A DNA stretch of 64,000 nucleotides from Terriglobia bacterium (GCA_020073565.1 JAIQEY010000032.1:1-64000), one strand, 5' to 3'; shown: positions 1-9,333, counted from the stretch's first letter. The notes: generated from the letters alone by a model not told the origin. Made by a program: numbers and translations.

Positions 1-665
1 GAGGATGCGACCGGGCTGGCCAGCATGAAGTCAATCGGATGGAAAAGACGCAACTGGGCCTCGGCGAGTTTCCCAGCCGAGGCTAGCCGCAGGGTTTCGC
101 CGAGATCTCCCAGCAGCATGTTGGCGCGTTTCACCTGCTCCAGGGGCGCTTCGACAGCGCGCGCAATGGCTTCCTCGACCAGACTCGCTTTCAATCCGAT
201 CCGCAGATCCCCGCCGATAATCTTCACGATGTACTTCGCTTCGAGTGGCGTGGCTCGTCCAAGAAGCTGGCGCAGAAGTTGGGCCTTGGCCGCCGGACCG
301 CGAGCAGTGGCGATCTCGGAGAAGACTTGCTGCACTTCAATGAGCGAGAGAACAGCTTCGGTTTTTTCGGGAAGCACGTCGGCGGCGACTGAGCCGGCAT
401 CGCCGTGCTTGCGATAGATTTCGGTCAGTTCATGTTCCGATCTTCCCGAAAGCTCCCCAATGACGCGCCACAACAGCGCACCGCCGACTTGCAGAGTGGC
501 TTCGTCGTAGGCAGCGAAGGGGCGTCCCGAAAGGAAGAGGGCTGCAATCGCAGCTTCCTGCGAAGGCGAGGCGCGTATGTAATCGGCGACCAGGGCCGTC
601 TTCTCCAACTTCTTCGTGGTCGCGGCGATCGTGTCACAGACTTGCGCGAAGCGGAGCATAGTCAT
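1..665 (-). CDS. ATP-dependent DNA ligase, N-terminal part (runs off the left edge)
   Basis: About 221 residues are visible, reading leftward from ATG at 665 (a second ATG lies two codons later at 659) and open to the window edge. The translation is all-helical and contains GDLRIGL at residues 152-158, the signature of the DNA-binding N-terminal domain of archaeal/bacterial ATP-dependent ligases, followed by the approach to the nucleotidyltransferase domain. The lysine of the KxDG adenylation motif would lie beyond the edge, so activity cannot be judged. Such ligases seal nicks using ATP and, in bacteria, usually assist repair beside the NAD-dependent LigA. Upstream is a 190-bp gap before the divergent DUF1385 gene. 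No strong ribosome binding site is seen. Family assignment is fairly sure; the exact start is not. Confidence 0.82.
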   Translation of the reverse strand, partial: MTMLRFAQVCDTIAATTKKLEKTALVADYIRASPSQEAAIAALFLSGRPFAAYDEATLQVGGALLWRVIGELSGRSEHELTEIYRKHGDAGSVAADVLPEKTEAVLSLIEVQQVFSEIATARGPAAKAQLLRQLLGRATPLEAKYIVKIIGGDLRIGLKASLVEEAIARAVEAPLEQVKRANMLLGDLGETLRLASAGKLAEAQLRLFHPIDFMLASPVAS

Positions 666-854
666 TGGATTCTATGGCGGACCGGCGGGACTTGCCGAGG
701 TTAGGAGTCAGGTTGGCGGAAATAGACCCTAATCAACCGACTGATAAATAAGGAGATATGTCTCCGACGTGGCCACTAACACGCTCGAAATTCCCGTCGG
801 CTGTGGTACCCTAGTCGGAGGAGTCTTCCTTCCCTGAAGGGTCATCCAATCTCT

Positions 855-1856
855 ATGCGACGTTGGCGGCAAATTTTGCGTTTTCTGGCGGCGATCCAAC
901 TACTCCCGGCTCTTGAGAGCGGCGAGGAAACCCTCGTCGGCGGACAGGCCGTGCTGGAAGGCGTAATGATGCGGTCGCCCCACGCATGGGGGATTGCCGT
1001 GCGCAAACCGTCGGGGGAAATTACAACCCACAGTGAGCCGCTCGAACGGCCGTCCGAGAAACGGAAATGGATGGGATGGCCGGTCGTGCGCGGCGTGATC
1101 ACGCTGGGCCATGCCATGAGTCTCGGCTTCCGGGCGCTGCGCTTTTCCGCCAACGTGGTGTTGGACGAACTGCCCGCCGACCCCAGTGCTGATGGCAAGC
1201 CGGCGAAGAAGATGGAAGTGACCGGCTGGATGGCGGGCGTGAATATCGCGTTCTCCGTCGCCTTCTTCATCTTCATGTACAAATACCTGCCGCTGCTGGC
1301 GACGACAGAGCTGAAGAAAGTTAACCCGGCCTTCGGTCAGCAACTCGTTTTCAATCTGGTGGACGGGTTGATTCGCATCGCCATGTTCCTGCTGTTTGTG
1401 TGGGGAGTTTCGCTCTGGAAAGACATCCGACGCGTGTACGAGTACCACGGTGCAGAGCATAAGACAGTGTTCGCGTTTGAGAATGGCGATCCGCTCGAAA
1501 CCGCCGCCGTGCAAAAATATTCGACCTATCATCCGCGCTGCGGGACCAGTTTCCTGATGACGGTGATGATCATCTCGATGGTCGTATACATGTTCATTCC
1601 GGTTCACACTTTCTGGGCGCGCTTTGCGGAACGCATTGCGCTGCTGCCGCTGATTGCCGGAGTTTCCTACGAGATCATCCGCTTTGCCGCCAAGCATCGC
1701 GGCTCGTTGTTCGCGCTGATGACGGCGCCGGGGCTTTGGTTGCAGCGCATTACGACTCAGCCGCCGGATGACCGCGAGGTGGAGTGCGCGATTCTTGCGC
1801 TAGATGAAGCGATGAAGCTGGAAAAGCAGCATGGCGGCGAAATGGTAATCGCCTAG
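855..1856 (+). CDS. DUF1385 family membrane protein (YqhQ-like)
   Basis: A 333-residue protein with the DUF1385 hallmarks: GGQAVLEGVMMR at residues 29-40, a central YHGAEHKTVFAFE block near residue 200 and HPRCGTSF near 226. About four hydrophobic segments (roughly 129-150, 163-185, 233-252 and 258-275) make it an integral inner-membrane protein. Function is unknown; Bacillus YqhQ belongs to this family. Its place directly before prfA and prmC is a recurring bacterial gene order and supports co-transcription, although a 128-bp repeat-containing gap lies between it and prfA. ATG at 855 is the only reasonable start before the conserved block. Confidence 0.85.
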   Translation: MRRWRQILRFLAAIQLLPALESGEETLVGGQAVLEGVMMRSPHAWGIAVRKPSGEITTHSEPLERPSEKRKWMGWPVVRGVITLGHAMSLGFRALRFSANVVLDELPADPSADGKPAKKMEVTGWMAGVNIAFSVAFFIFMYKYLPLLATTELKKVNPAFGQQLVFNLVDGLIRIAMFLLFVWGVSLWKDIRRVYEYHGAEHKTVFAFENGDPLETAAVQKYSTYHPRCGTSFLMTVMIISMVVYMFIPVHTFWARFAERIALLPLIAGVSYEIIRFAAKHRGSLFALMTAPGLWLQRITTQPPDDREVECAILALDEAMKLEKQHGGEMVIA

Positions 1857-1917
1857 CGGCGCCCGCCGCTAATCATTTGCGCTCTTCATTTCCTAGTTCA
1901 ACATACAATTGAGAGGA

Positions 1918-1973
1918 GAGACGCGTTTGCCCGCGTCTCCTGCCGCACAGCGAGGCGGGGCAAGCCCCGTCTC
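1918..1973. repeat. Two short hairpins in the prfA leader
   Basis: GAGACGCG (1918-1925) pairs with CGCGTCTC (1932-1939), and a second stem of ten positions (1952-1961 with 1964-1973, one G-T pair, loop AA) follows immediately. Both carry the GAGACG..CGTCTC core seen in other acidobacterial intergenic repeats. They end 11 bases before prfA, close to its GGGGAGAT ribosome binding site. Confidence 0.7.
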
Positions 1974-1984
1974 TACGGGGAGAT

Positions 1985-3064
1985 ATGTTCGAGAGACTGG
2001 ACCAAATCGAAGCGCGCTACGAAGAGCTGACCCAAGCGCTGGCGTCGCCGGAGATCACAAATGACTCGGCGAAATACCAGAAGACCGCCAAGGCGCATAG
2101 CGAGATTTCAGAGATCGTCGAAAAGTATCGCGAGTACAAGGACCTGAAGCGCGGGATCACCGAGAGCAGGGCCATGCTGGTGGATGAGACCGACGCCGAG
2201 ATGCGCGCCTACGCCGAAGAAGAACTGGCGAAGCTCGAAGCGCGGATCGTGACCGTTGAAGAAGAACTCAAGGTGCTGCTGCTGCCCAAGGATCCGAACG
2301 ACGAGAAAAACGTCATCCTGGAAATCCGCGCTGGGACGGGCGGCGACGAGGCCACCCTGTTCGCTGCGGAAGTCTTCCGCATGTACAACCGCTACGCCGA
2401 GAGTCAGAAGTGGAAGGTCGAAGTCTTGTCCACCTCGGAGTCGGGTGTGGGCGGATTGAAAGAAGTGATCGCTCTGATTGAGGGCGATCGCGTTTATTCG
2501 CGCCTGAAATATGAAAGTGGCGTGCATCGCGTGCAGCGCGTGCCCGCCACCGAGCAGCAGGGACGCGTGCACACTTCGGCAATCACCGTGGCTGTGCTGC
2601 CCGAAGCGGAGGAAGTCGACATCAAGATTGAGGCGAAAGATCTGCGCATTGATACATTCTGTTCTTCGGGGCCGGGCGGGCAGTCGGTAAATACGACGTA
2701 TTCGGCGGTGCGGATCACTCACATTCCCACGAACACCGTTGTCAGCTGTCAGGACGAAAAATCGCAGATCAAGAACCGCGAAAAAGGCATGCGCGTGCTG
2801 CGGTCTCGATTGTACGAAGTCGAGATGCAGAAGCAGCAGGACGCGCTCGCCAAAGAGCGCAAGCAGATGGTTGGCTCGGGCGACCGCTCCGAAAAAATTC
2901 GCACCTACAACTTCCCGCAGAACAGGCTCACCGATCATCGTATCGGCTTCACGATTCACCAACTCGAACAGGTGATGGACGGCAAGTTGCAGCCGCTCAT
3001 CGACGCGCTCATTACCCACTTCCAGGCGGAGAAGCTGAAGCAGGAAACCGCGAGTGTGGTGTGA
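1985..3064 (+). CDS. prfA: Peptide chain release factor 1
   Basis: A 359-residue class-I release factor. The stop-codon-reading tripeptide is PAT at residues 187-189 (PxT type, so RF1 reading UAA and UAG, not RF2), and the peptidyl-tRNA hydrolysis motif GGQ is at 231-233 in the context [12 protein letters not shown]. Length matches the family. It releases the finished peptide from the ribosomal P-site tRNA in the cytoplasm. The next gene, prmC, encodes the methyltransferase that modifies the GGQ glutamine, so enzyme and substrate are neighbours. The ATG start has a GGAGA ribosome binding site just upstream. Nothing unusual is seen in the protein. Confidence 0.97.
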   Translation: MFERLDQIEARYEELTQALASPEITNDSAKYQKTAKAHSEISEIVEKYREYKDLKRGITESRAMLVDETDAEMRAYAEEELAKLEARIVTVEEELKVLLLPKDPNDEKNVILEIRAGTGGDEATLFAAEVFRMYNRYAESQKWKVEVLSTSESGVGGLKEVIALIEGDRVYSRLKYESGVHRVQRVPATEQQGRVHTSAITVAVLPEAEEVDIKIEAKDLRIDTFCSSGPGGQSVNTTYSAVRITHIPTNTVVSCQDEKSQIKNREKGMRVLRSRLYEVEMQKQQDALAKERKQMVGSGDRSEKIRTYNFPQNRLTDHRIGFTIHQLEQVMDGKLQPLIDALITHFQAEKLKQETASVV

Positions 3065-3068
3065 GACA

Positions 3069-3146
3069 AGTCAGAAGTCAGAATGCAGAAGTCAGCAGCG
3101 GTACGATCTGCAATCTACTTCTGCAGTCTGACTTCTGCATTCCTTC
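3069..3146. repeat. Inverted word repeat (AGAAGTCAG / CTGACTTCT) between prfA and prmC
   Basis: Tandem copies of the word (C)AGAAGTCAG with AATG linkers (about 3069-3091) are followed by their reverse complement (about 3117-3146), giving a long imperfect hairpin that starts a few bases after the prfA stop. A half copy of the same family is at 25128-25163, before another gene. Confidence 0.75.
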
Positions 3147-3170
3147 CTGTCTCCGTGGTGAAATAGAACC

Positions 3171-4055
3171 GTGCAACTGCGCCAGACCCTAAACTCAGCA
3201 ATTGAGCGTTTGACCAACTCGGGCGTTCCCTCCCCGCGGATGAACGCGGAACTTCTCATCATGTTTACGCTCGACTGCGACCGGGCGTATTTGTATGCGC
3301 ATCCGGAGCGGGAGCTGACGTCAGACGAACTGCAGCGCTATGACGAAGCTCTCGCGCGGCGAACTACTGGCATTCCGGCGCAGTACATCACGGGGCATCA
3401 AGAATTCTGGGGGTTGGATTTGATCGTTTCGCCGGCGGTGCTGATTCCAAGGCCGGAGACCGAGCATGTGGTGGAAACCGTGTTGGGGCTGATGTCAAGC
3501 CAGAGTCAAGATCAAAACCAAGATCAAGATCAAAAGCCGCGGACAGGAGTGTCCGCGCCACACATTGTGGATGTGGGGACTGGGTCGGGGGCGATTGCGC
3601 TTGCTCTGGCCAAAGAGCTGCCATCCGCCGAGATCGATGCGACAGACATCTCTGTCGAGGCGCTTGAGGTTGCTCGCGCGAACGCGGCTCGGCATGAGCT
3701 CAGTTCACGGATCAAATTTCACCAGGCGGACCTGCTTACCGGATTGCCACCTAGGGAGTTCGACTTCGTCGTTTCCAATCCTCCCTACGTCGGGGAATCA
3801 GAGGAAGACTCGGTGCAGCTTGAAGTCCGCAAATTCGAGCCGCGGAATGCAGTTTTCGCGGGTCCGACCGGCCTCGAATTGATCGACCGCCTGATTCCTC
3901 AGGCACATGAGGCGCTCAGGCCGGGTGGTTGGCTCGTATTCGAGATCAGCGGAACGATAGCCGATGGCGTCCGCGGGCGGTTATCGAGCTGGACGGATGT
4001 GGAAATTACGAATGATCTGCAAGGAATTGCGCGCGTAATCAGGGCGCGGAAATAA
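3171..4055 (+). CDS. prmC: Release factor glutamine methyltransferase
   Basis: A 294-residue SAM-dependent N5-glutamine methyltransferase (HemK/PrmC) that methylates the GGQ glutamine of release factors. Visible motifs: helical N-terminal substrate domain (1-90), IPRPETE near 92-98, SAM-binding VGTGSG at 135-140 and catalytic NPPY at 203-206. Between RPETE and the SAM loop, where relatives have a short linker, there is an unusual stretch at residues 109-131 (Q/D-rich, then PRTGVSAPH). Its DNA is half of a palindromic repeat found elsewhere in this window, preceded by AAGATC words. The frame is kept and all motifs are intact, so the enzyme is probably functional. The start is GTG at 3171; the preceding 100 bases hold an inverted repeat. 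Confidence 0.95.
   Translation: MQLRQTLNSAIERLTNSGVPSPRMNAELLIMFTLDCDRAYLYAHPERELTSDELQRYDEALARRTTGIPAQYITGHQEFWGLDLIVSPAVLIPRPETEHVVETVLGLMSSQSQDQNQDQDQKPRTGVSAPHIVDVGTGSGAIALALAKELPSAEIDATDISVEALEVARANAARHELSSRIKFHQADLLTGLPPREFDFVVSNPPYVGESEEDSVQLEVRKFEPRNAVFAGPTGLELIDRLIPQAHEALRPGGWLVFEISGTIADGVRGRLSSWTDVEITNDLQGIARVIRARK
3490..3563 (+). repeat. In-frame repeat insertion inside prmC (family A half-palindrome)
   Basis: Positions 3538-3563 match one arm of the palindromes at 27977-28058 and 52425-52500 (core CGCGGACA..TGTCCGCGCCACAC). Before it, about 3490-3536 is built of AAGATC/AAAACC words. The encoded residues 109-131 are absent from what I know of PrmC proteins. Confidence 0.75.
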
Positions 4056-4131
4056 ATCATTTCTTTTCCGGGCCAACAAAGCCGGCGTCCTTCCCGCTGT
4101 TGCATAGACGGCCCCTGGTAGATTTGCGATA

Positions 4132-4587
4132 ATGCAAGGGCTTTTCGGAGTTCGCGCAGTGAGGAGATCCTTTCCGTTTGTCTGGTCAGCTTCCGGAACC
4201 CAACTGGGGCCGCTCGAGCGGCAACTGCTGGAGGCGCTGTGGTCCCGGGGAAGCGCCACGGTTCGCGAACTGCTTGAGGATGAAAAACTCACGCAGGCGT
4301 ACACCACCGTGATGACCACGCTGGACCGTCTCTACAAGAAGCAACTGCTTGATCGGGTCGCCGAGGGCAGAGCATTTCGCTACTCTCCCCGGCAGACTCC
4401 CGAAGAGCTGCGTCGCGTGGCGGCCGTTGAGGGTATCCGTCAATTGCTCGGCTCGGGCGATACCTCGTCGCTTCCACTTTCTTATCTGGTGGAAGCCGTC
4501 GGCACGCACGATGCGCAATTGCTGGATGAGTTGCAGTTGTTGGTCGAACGCAAGCGTCTGGAGCTGAAGAAAGCGGAGCAGGAATAA
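4132..4587 (+). CDS. BlaI/MecI/CopY family transcriptional repressor
   Basis: A 151-residue protein whose residues about 20-95 form the winged helix of the BlaI/MecI family (LGPLERQLLEALW, then AYTTVMTTLDRLYKKQLL, then RAFRYSP). The C-terminal helices would dimerise. Family members bind operators of the linked protease and effector genes and are inactivated by the protease. Its stop codon overlaps the ATG of the following M56 peptidase by one base, the classic repressor-sensor operon arrangement. The first 20 residues are poorly conserved, so a later start is possible. The likely regulon includes its own operon and perhaps the TonB-dependent receptor downstream, which is inference from position only. 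Confidence 0.9.
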   Translation: MQGLFGVRAVRRSFPFVWSASGTQLGPLERQLLEALWSRGSATVRELLEDEKLTQAYTTVMTTLDRLYKKQLLDRVAEGRAFRYSPRQTPEELRRVAAVEGIRQLLGSGDTSSLPLSYLVEAVGTHDAQLLDELQLLVERKRLELKKAEQE

Positions 4588-5522
4588 TGTTTATCCTGCG
4601 CGGCACTGCCGTTTCGCTCACATTCTTCGTGCTGCTCTATTGTCTTCTGTCCGTGCTGGTGGTGTGCGCCTGGCGCGGCGTGATGGGGCTGTGCGGCGCT
4701 TCGGCGCGGAGCCAGGAAAACATGCTGTTTTGGATACGGCTCTCCCCTTTGCTGGCTTCAGCTGCTGCCACTCTTACTCTCGCGGTGCCTTCCTTTGTGC
4801 TGCTGGAACCCCGTTCCATCGACGAGGAAATGAGTGTGCCGCTGGTGCTCGGCCTTGCTTGCCTGGTGCTCTTTGCCTTCGGCTTGTCGCGGGTTGTAAT
4901 CGCCCAGGCAAAGAGTTCTCGTGTGGTGAGGGAATGGCTGAAGGAAGCCAATATTCTCGACGCAGGCGTGACGGTACCCACCATTCAGGCCAGTCGCAAA
5001 TCACCGCCCCTCGCGCTGGTTGGCGTCTGTGCGCCCAGAGTGGTGGTTTCGGAAGCTGCCGTTGCGCTCCTCAGCACTCCCGAACTGCGAGTTGCGGTCC
5101 GACATGAGATTGCGCACATGCGGTCCCGCGACAACCTGAAGAAACTGGTCTTTCATTGCTCTCCGTTCCCGGGCATGGCAAGTCTGGAAGGCGCGTGGCA
5201 GGAAGCGGCGGAACTGGCGGCGGATGACGCTGCAGTATCAAACTTTCGCGACGCGCTCGATCTGGCCGCGACCCTGATCAAGCTGTCCCGGCTGATTCCG
5301 GCGAAGGCCGCCCCCACCTTCACGATGGCACTCGTCAGTGGCCCGGGATCGGTCCGTGTTCGGGTGGAACGCCTCCTCGCCTGGGACGAATCCAGAGTGC
5401 TCGATGTTCATAAGCCCTGGCGCTATGCCGTCCCGGTTCTCGCGGCGATCTTGTGCACCGCCGCTCTCTACAGCCCGGCCCTGGCGCAGATCCACCGTGT
5501 GACTGAGTGGCTAGTTCGTTAG
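4587..5522 (+). CDS. M56 family membrane metallopeptidase (BlaR1/MecR1-like, no sensor domain)
   Basis: A 311-residue membrane protein with hydrophobic segments near residues 6-28, 50-72, 85-105 and at the C-terminus (about 282-302). The zinc motif HEIAH is at 173-177 and a plausible third ligand lies in EAAELAADDAA around residue 210, as in M56 peptidases. BlaR1 relatives cleave their partner BlaI repressor after sensing a signal outside the cell. Here the protein ends just after the last membrane helix, so the penicillin-binding sensor domain of BlaR1 is missing; many acidobacterial M56 proteins are like this and their signal is unknown. It overlaps the repressor gene by one base, so the two are translationally coupled. 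Confidence 0.88.
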   Translation: MFILRGTAVSLTFFVLLYCLLSVLVVCAWRGVMGLCGASARSQENMLFWIRLSPLLASAAATLTLAVPSFVLLEPRSIDEEMSVPLVLGLACLVLFAFGLSRVVIAQAKSSRVVREWLKEANILDAGVTVPTIQASRKSPPLALVGVCAPRVVVSEAAVALLSTPELRVAVRHEIAHMRSRDNLKKLVFHCSPFPGMASLEGAWQEAAELAADDAAVSNFRDALDLAATLIKLSRLIPAKAAPTFTMALVSGPGSVRVRVERLLAWDESRVLDVHKPWRYAVPVLAAILCTAALYSPALAQIHRVTEWLVR

Positions 5523-5664
5523 CCGGACGCGTTTACTAGCGCTGGTAGTACCACGCCTTCCCCGTTACATTGCGTTAGCAAGCGTCACCTGATCAATCAC
5601 TTCCTCGTGTGTGGCGTTGGTGGTCGCCCTGGTGCTTGCCAGATGCTGCTTTCGGAGCTTTCTA

Positions 5665-7896
5665 ATGCGGGCTTATACACTCTTGATGAGTCTGGTCCTT
5701 TTCTCATTGCCCTTTGGCTGGGCACAGACTGTGGTCGAAGGAACTGTCCACGAAAAGGGCGGCGCGGCAGTCGCCGGAGCAACTGTCGAACTCAAGCGCG
5801 ACAACGGTTCGCAAGTGGCGGCGCAGGTGACCGCCGCCGACGGCCATTTTCGCTTCAACACGGTGGAGGCTGACGCCTATCGGGTGCAGGCGACGGCGCC
5901 AGGTTTTTACTCGTCGGCGTATGAGTTCGTTCTCCGCCAGCGGCAACCCGTAGCCATTGATCTCGAGCTGGAACGGACGAAGTCGGTCGCAGAACGGGTT
6001 GAGGTTAAGGAACACTACCTGACCGTGGACCCACAAAAGACCGGCAGCTCCTACACCTTCACCCGGACAGAGCTGGAGCGGCTACCCGATCCGCTGACCG
6101 AGAGCACGAACGATCTGGCTAACAACCTGATGCCGGGGGCGAGCGATAGTCACGACAACTTCCTGGCGGTGCGCGGCACCGAGTTCTCGCTGCACGAGTT
6201 CGTCAACGGCGTGTCGTTTCTCGACAACATGCAGCCCCAATATGCGCCTGGGGTCAGCCCGCAGATCTTCGAAACCGTGGACTTGATGACGGGGGGCTTC
6301 CCGGCCGAATACGGCAACCGGTTTGGCGGAGTGCTCGATGTCACCACCCGGTCCGGCGCGTCCATGGATGGGCACGGAGACGTAAATTTCCGCGGCGCCA
6401 CCTACGACAACTACGACCTCAATGCCGATGTGGGAGGACAGTGGAACAAGATCGGCTACTACTTTTTTGCGGATGGGTTCACCTCCGGACGCTATCTGGA
6501 TCCGCCCGAACCGAAAGAACTCTATGACTTCGGCAAGGGGGCGCGCGGAACGGCCCAATTCGACTGGAAGGCGGGCGCGAGCGACGCTTTCAAATTGCTG
6601 CTCATGGGTGGCGGGAGCAACTTTCAGCAGCCCAACATCACCGAGGACCAGGAAGCCGGACGCGATGCGCAGCGTCACCTGCGCCAGCAGACGGTGATTC
6701 TGAACTGGATCCATACGTTTTCACCGGATACGGTGCTGGCCACCTCGGCGTATGAGCGCACCAGTTCAGACCGCGTGTTGCCAACCAGTGATCCGGATAC
6801 GCCCCTCTCGATCGCGTCACGGGCTCCGTTCACTCTCGGCATAAAGAGCGACCTGTCGCACGTGTGGCACGGACACGTGTTCAAGGGTGGGATCGATCTT
6901 GTCAAGCTGCGGGAGTTGGAGAGTTTCTTCTTCGACAGCCGGGGCGATCCGGATGTGTTTCCAGACTTCAGCGGCGGTCGGCATGGCGTGGAAGCCAGCA
7001 TCTACGGGCAGGATCATTTCTCGCCCTTCAAGAACCTGTGGGTGGACCTCGGGCTGCGCTACGACTACTTCAACCTGGTGGACACGCACGTGCAAATCAG
7101 CCCGCGCCTAGGACTGGCGTACCATTTCCCGAAATCGAAGTCGGTGTTGCATGCGTCCTACAACCGGTATTTTTCACCGCCGCCGATCGAGTATTCGGTG
7201 CTGGCGAGTTTCATCGGGAACAACGCGATCGATCCCAGTCAGCGGGTCGGGAACGTCAAGGCGTACACGCAGAATTACTTTGAAGGCGGTTGGTCGCAGG
7301 AGTTGCATTCGCGCGTCAGCCTCGAGGTGAATGCCTACCTCCACACCGGACACAACGCATTCGAAAACCACGAAATCTCGATCTCCCGGATTTTCGTTCC
7401 GATCAACTTCAGGACGGCGCGCGCCGAAGGCCTTGAGGTTGTGCTGAACGTGAAGCAGTTCGAAAAGCTTGGGATCAGCGGACGCTTGCAGTACGCAGCC
7501 TCGAAGACGTATTTCTATGGACCAATCACCGGTGGCTTCGCTGGTGACGAGCCCCTCGATGCGGGCGAACGCATTTCTCCCGCATTCGATCAGACCCATA
7601 CCGGTACGGCGCAACTCTTCTATCACAACCGCTGGCGGGGATTCTGGGCGGGTACAGCGCTGCGCTATGGAAGCGGCACAGTGGTGGAGAACGGCCCGCG
7701 CCTGCCGCAGCACTTCACGACCGACCTGGCATCAGGACTTACCATCTGGAACGCCGAGCCGCGGCGACTGGATCTGGAGTTCGACGTCACCAACGTCTCG
7801 AATAGCATCTACCAGATCGCTAAGGAAAGTGAAGAGATCCCAATCCAGTACGCTCCGGCGCGCACCGTCGGCGGGAGCATCAAGTTCCACTTTTAA
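5665..7896 (+). CDS. TonB-dependent receptor with N-terminal carboxypeptidase-regulatory-like domain
   Basis: A 743-residue outer-membrane protein. ATG at 5665 is chosen because it gives a clean signal peptide (RAYTLLMSLVLFSLPFGWA) with a GGAG site 7 bases upstream; the frame is open further up to 5611. After the signal, residues about 22-100 are a carboxypeptidase-regulatory (transthyretin-like) domain (VVEGTVHEKGGAAVAGATV), then a plug with the GGFPAEYGNRFGG motif near residue 220, then a long beta-barrel ending in a terminal phenylalanine (FHF). This architecture is typical of Acidobacteriota, where substrates are mostly unknown. It stands downstream of the BlaI/M56 pair with its own leader and converges on purF, with only 9 bases between the stop codons. 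Confidence 0.9.
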   Translation: MRAYTLLMSLVLFSLPFGWAQTVVEGTVHEKGGAAVAGATVELKRDNGSQVAAQVTAADGHFRFNTVEADAYRVQATAPGFYSSAYEFVLRQRQPVAIDLELERTKSVAERVEVKEHYLTVDPQKTGSSYTFTRTELERLPDPLTESTNDLANNLMPGASDSHDNFLAVRGTEFSLHEFVNGVSFLDNMQPQYAPGVSPQIFETVDLMTGGFPAEYGNRFGGVLDVTTRSGASMDGHGDVNFRGATYDNYDLNADVGGQWNKIGYYFFADGFTSGRYLDPPEPKELYDFGKGARGTAQFDWKAGASDAFKLLLMGGGSNFQQPNITEDQEAGRDAQRHLRQQTVILNWIHTFSPDTVLATSAYERTSSDRVLPTSDPDTPLSIASRAPFTLGIKSDLSHVWHGHVFKGGIDLVKLRELESFFFDSRGDPDVFPDFSGGRHGVEASIYGQDHFSPFKNLWVDLGLRYDYFNLVDTHVQISPRLGLAYHFPKSKSVLHASYNRYFSPPPIEYSVLASFIGNNAIDPSQRVGNVKAYTQNYFEGGWSQELHSRVSLEVNAYLHTGHNAFENHEISISRIFVPINFRTARAEGLEVVLNVKQFEKLGISGRLQYAASKTYFYGPITGGFAGDEPLDAGERISPAFDQTHTGTAQLFYHNRWRGFWAGTALRYGSGTVVENGPRLPQHFTTDLASGLTIWNAEPRRLDLEFDVTNVSNSIYQIAKESEEIPIQYAPARTVGGSIKFHF

Positions 7897-7905
7897 TGGG
7901 ATGGT

Positions 7906-9333
7906 CTACTCGGAAACCTGGACAGGCTGGATCTCTTCCACGTCGACCCACTTGGTGGGATAGTGACCGGTGTAGCAGGCGGAGCAGTAGGTGGTTTTTT
8001 CTCCCTCCGCGCAAGCTTTCTTTAGCCCCTCCAACGAAAGATAGGCGAGGGAGTCGGCGCCAATGTAGTCGCGGATTTCGTCAATCGACTTGTTGGCCGC
8101 GATCAACTGCTTTTTCGATGGAGTGTCAACACCATAGAAGCAGGGCGAGATCGTAGGCGGACAGGAGATCCGCATGTGCACTTCTTTCGCTCCCGCGTTC
8201 CGGATCATCCGTACGATTTTCTTGCTGGTGGTTCCGCGCACGATGGAATCGTCGAGCAGGACGACCCGCTTGCCTTCGAGGAGGCTGCGAATGGCGTTGA
8301 GCTTCAGCTTGACTCCAAAGTCGCGTACCGACTGCTGCGGCTCGATGAAGGTCCGCCCCACGTAGTGGTTGCGGATCAGGGCCAGCCGGAATGGAATGCC
8401 ACTCTCGGCCGAATATCCGATGGCGGCGGTGTTGCCGGAATCGGGGACCGGTACAACGATGTCGGCGTCCACCGGAGCTTCGCGCGCCAACTGGCGCCCC
8501 ATGGCGTCGCGGCTCAGGTCGACCGTACGGCCGAACACAATGCTGTCGGGACGCGAAAAATAGACGTGCTCAAAGATGCAGCTCGACTGCGCGGGGGAAG
8601 GAGAATAAAAGCGCGAGCTGATGCCCTCCGGTCCAACAATGACCAGTTCGCCTGGTTTCACGTCGCGCTCGTAGGTTGCCCCCAGCAAATCGAAGGCGCA
8701 AGTTTCCGAGGCGAACACGACCGTATCTTTCTTTTCTCCGGTGAGTGCGGCAAGATGCCCCATGGCGAGCGGGCGGAAGCCGCGCGGATCGCGGGCGGCG
8801 AAGATGCGGTCACGGCTAATCATGACCAGTGAGAAAGCGCCTTCCACGCGGCGCAGAGCATCGGCGATCGCATCGGGTAGGGTCTGCTCGCGGGAAAGCG
8901 CAATCAGGTGCACCAGCACTTCGGTGTCGCTATTGGTCTGGAAAATCGAGCCTTGGCCCTCCAGCTTTGCGCGAATCGCCAGCGCATTAACCAGGTTGCC
9001 ATTGTGCGCGATGGCGATTGCGCCTTTGTTCGATTGCACCATGATGGGCTGCGCATTCAGCAACGCTGAATCGCCCGCTGTGGAATAACGGGTGTGGCCG
9101 ATCGCCAGAATGCCGCGTAAAGAGGTCAGCACTTCCTCGTTGAAAATATCAGCGACCAGGCCCATCGATTTGTGGGCGCGCAGCCGCTCGCCGTCCGACG
9201 TCACGATGCCGGCCGATTCCTGTCCACGATGTTGCAAGGCATGCAGCCCCAGGTAGGCGAGTTTCTCGGCCTCGGGGTGCGCGTGGATGGCGACCACTCC
9301 ACACTCTTCGCGGAATTTGTCGGAAATCTGCAT
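7906..9333 (-). CDS. purF: Amidophosphoribosyltransferase
   Basis: A 475-residue enzyme for the first committed step of purine synthesis (PRPP plus glutamine to phosphoribosylamine). The short propeptide MQISDKFREE precedes the nucleophile Cys11 (ECGVVAIHAH), followed by LQHRGQESAG, the Ntn-type glutaminase. The PRPP-binding loop is VVLLDDSIVRGTT in the C-terminal half. Cysteines in RISCPP and YCSACY near the C-terminus fit the Fe-S-containing Bacillus type rather than the E. coli type. purL lies 49 bases upstream on the same strand, so purL-purF is probably an operon, although the gap is filled by a TAGCTTCTAGC-type repeat. Confidence 0.97.
   Translation of the reverse strand: MQISDKFREECGVVAIHAHPEAEKLAYLGLHALQHRGQESAGIVTSDGERLRAHKSMGLVADIFNEEVLTSLRGILAIGHTRYSTAGDSALLNAQPIMVQSNKGAIAIAHNGNLVNALAIRAKLEGQGSIFQTNSDTEVLVHLIALSREQTLPDAIADALRRVEGAFSLVMISRDRIFAARDPRGFRPLAMGHLAALTGEKKDTVVFASETCAFDLLGATYERDVKPGELVIVGPEGISSRFYSPSPAQSSCIFEHVYFSRPDSIVFGRTVDLSRDAMGRQLAREAPVDADIVVPVPDSGNTAAIGYSAESGIPFRLALIRNHYVGRTFIEPQQSVRDFGVKLKLNAIRSLLEGKRVVLLDDSIVRGTTSKKIVRMIRNAGAKEVHMRISCPPTISPCFYGVDTPSKKQLIAANKSIDEIRDYIGADSLAYLSLEGLKKACAEGEKTTYCSACYTGHYPTKWVDVEEIQPVQVSE

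Noticed and set aside
758-814. Small frame (18 codons) after AAGGAGAT
   Set aside because: The spacing from the purine-rich site to ATG is too short and the peptide shows nothing recognisable.
8176-8832. 218-codon plus-strand frame
   Set aside because: It lies opposite purF, has no recognisable motif and mirrors the third-position GC bias of the real gene.
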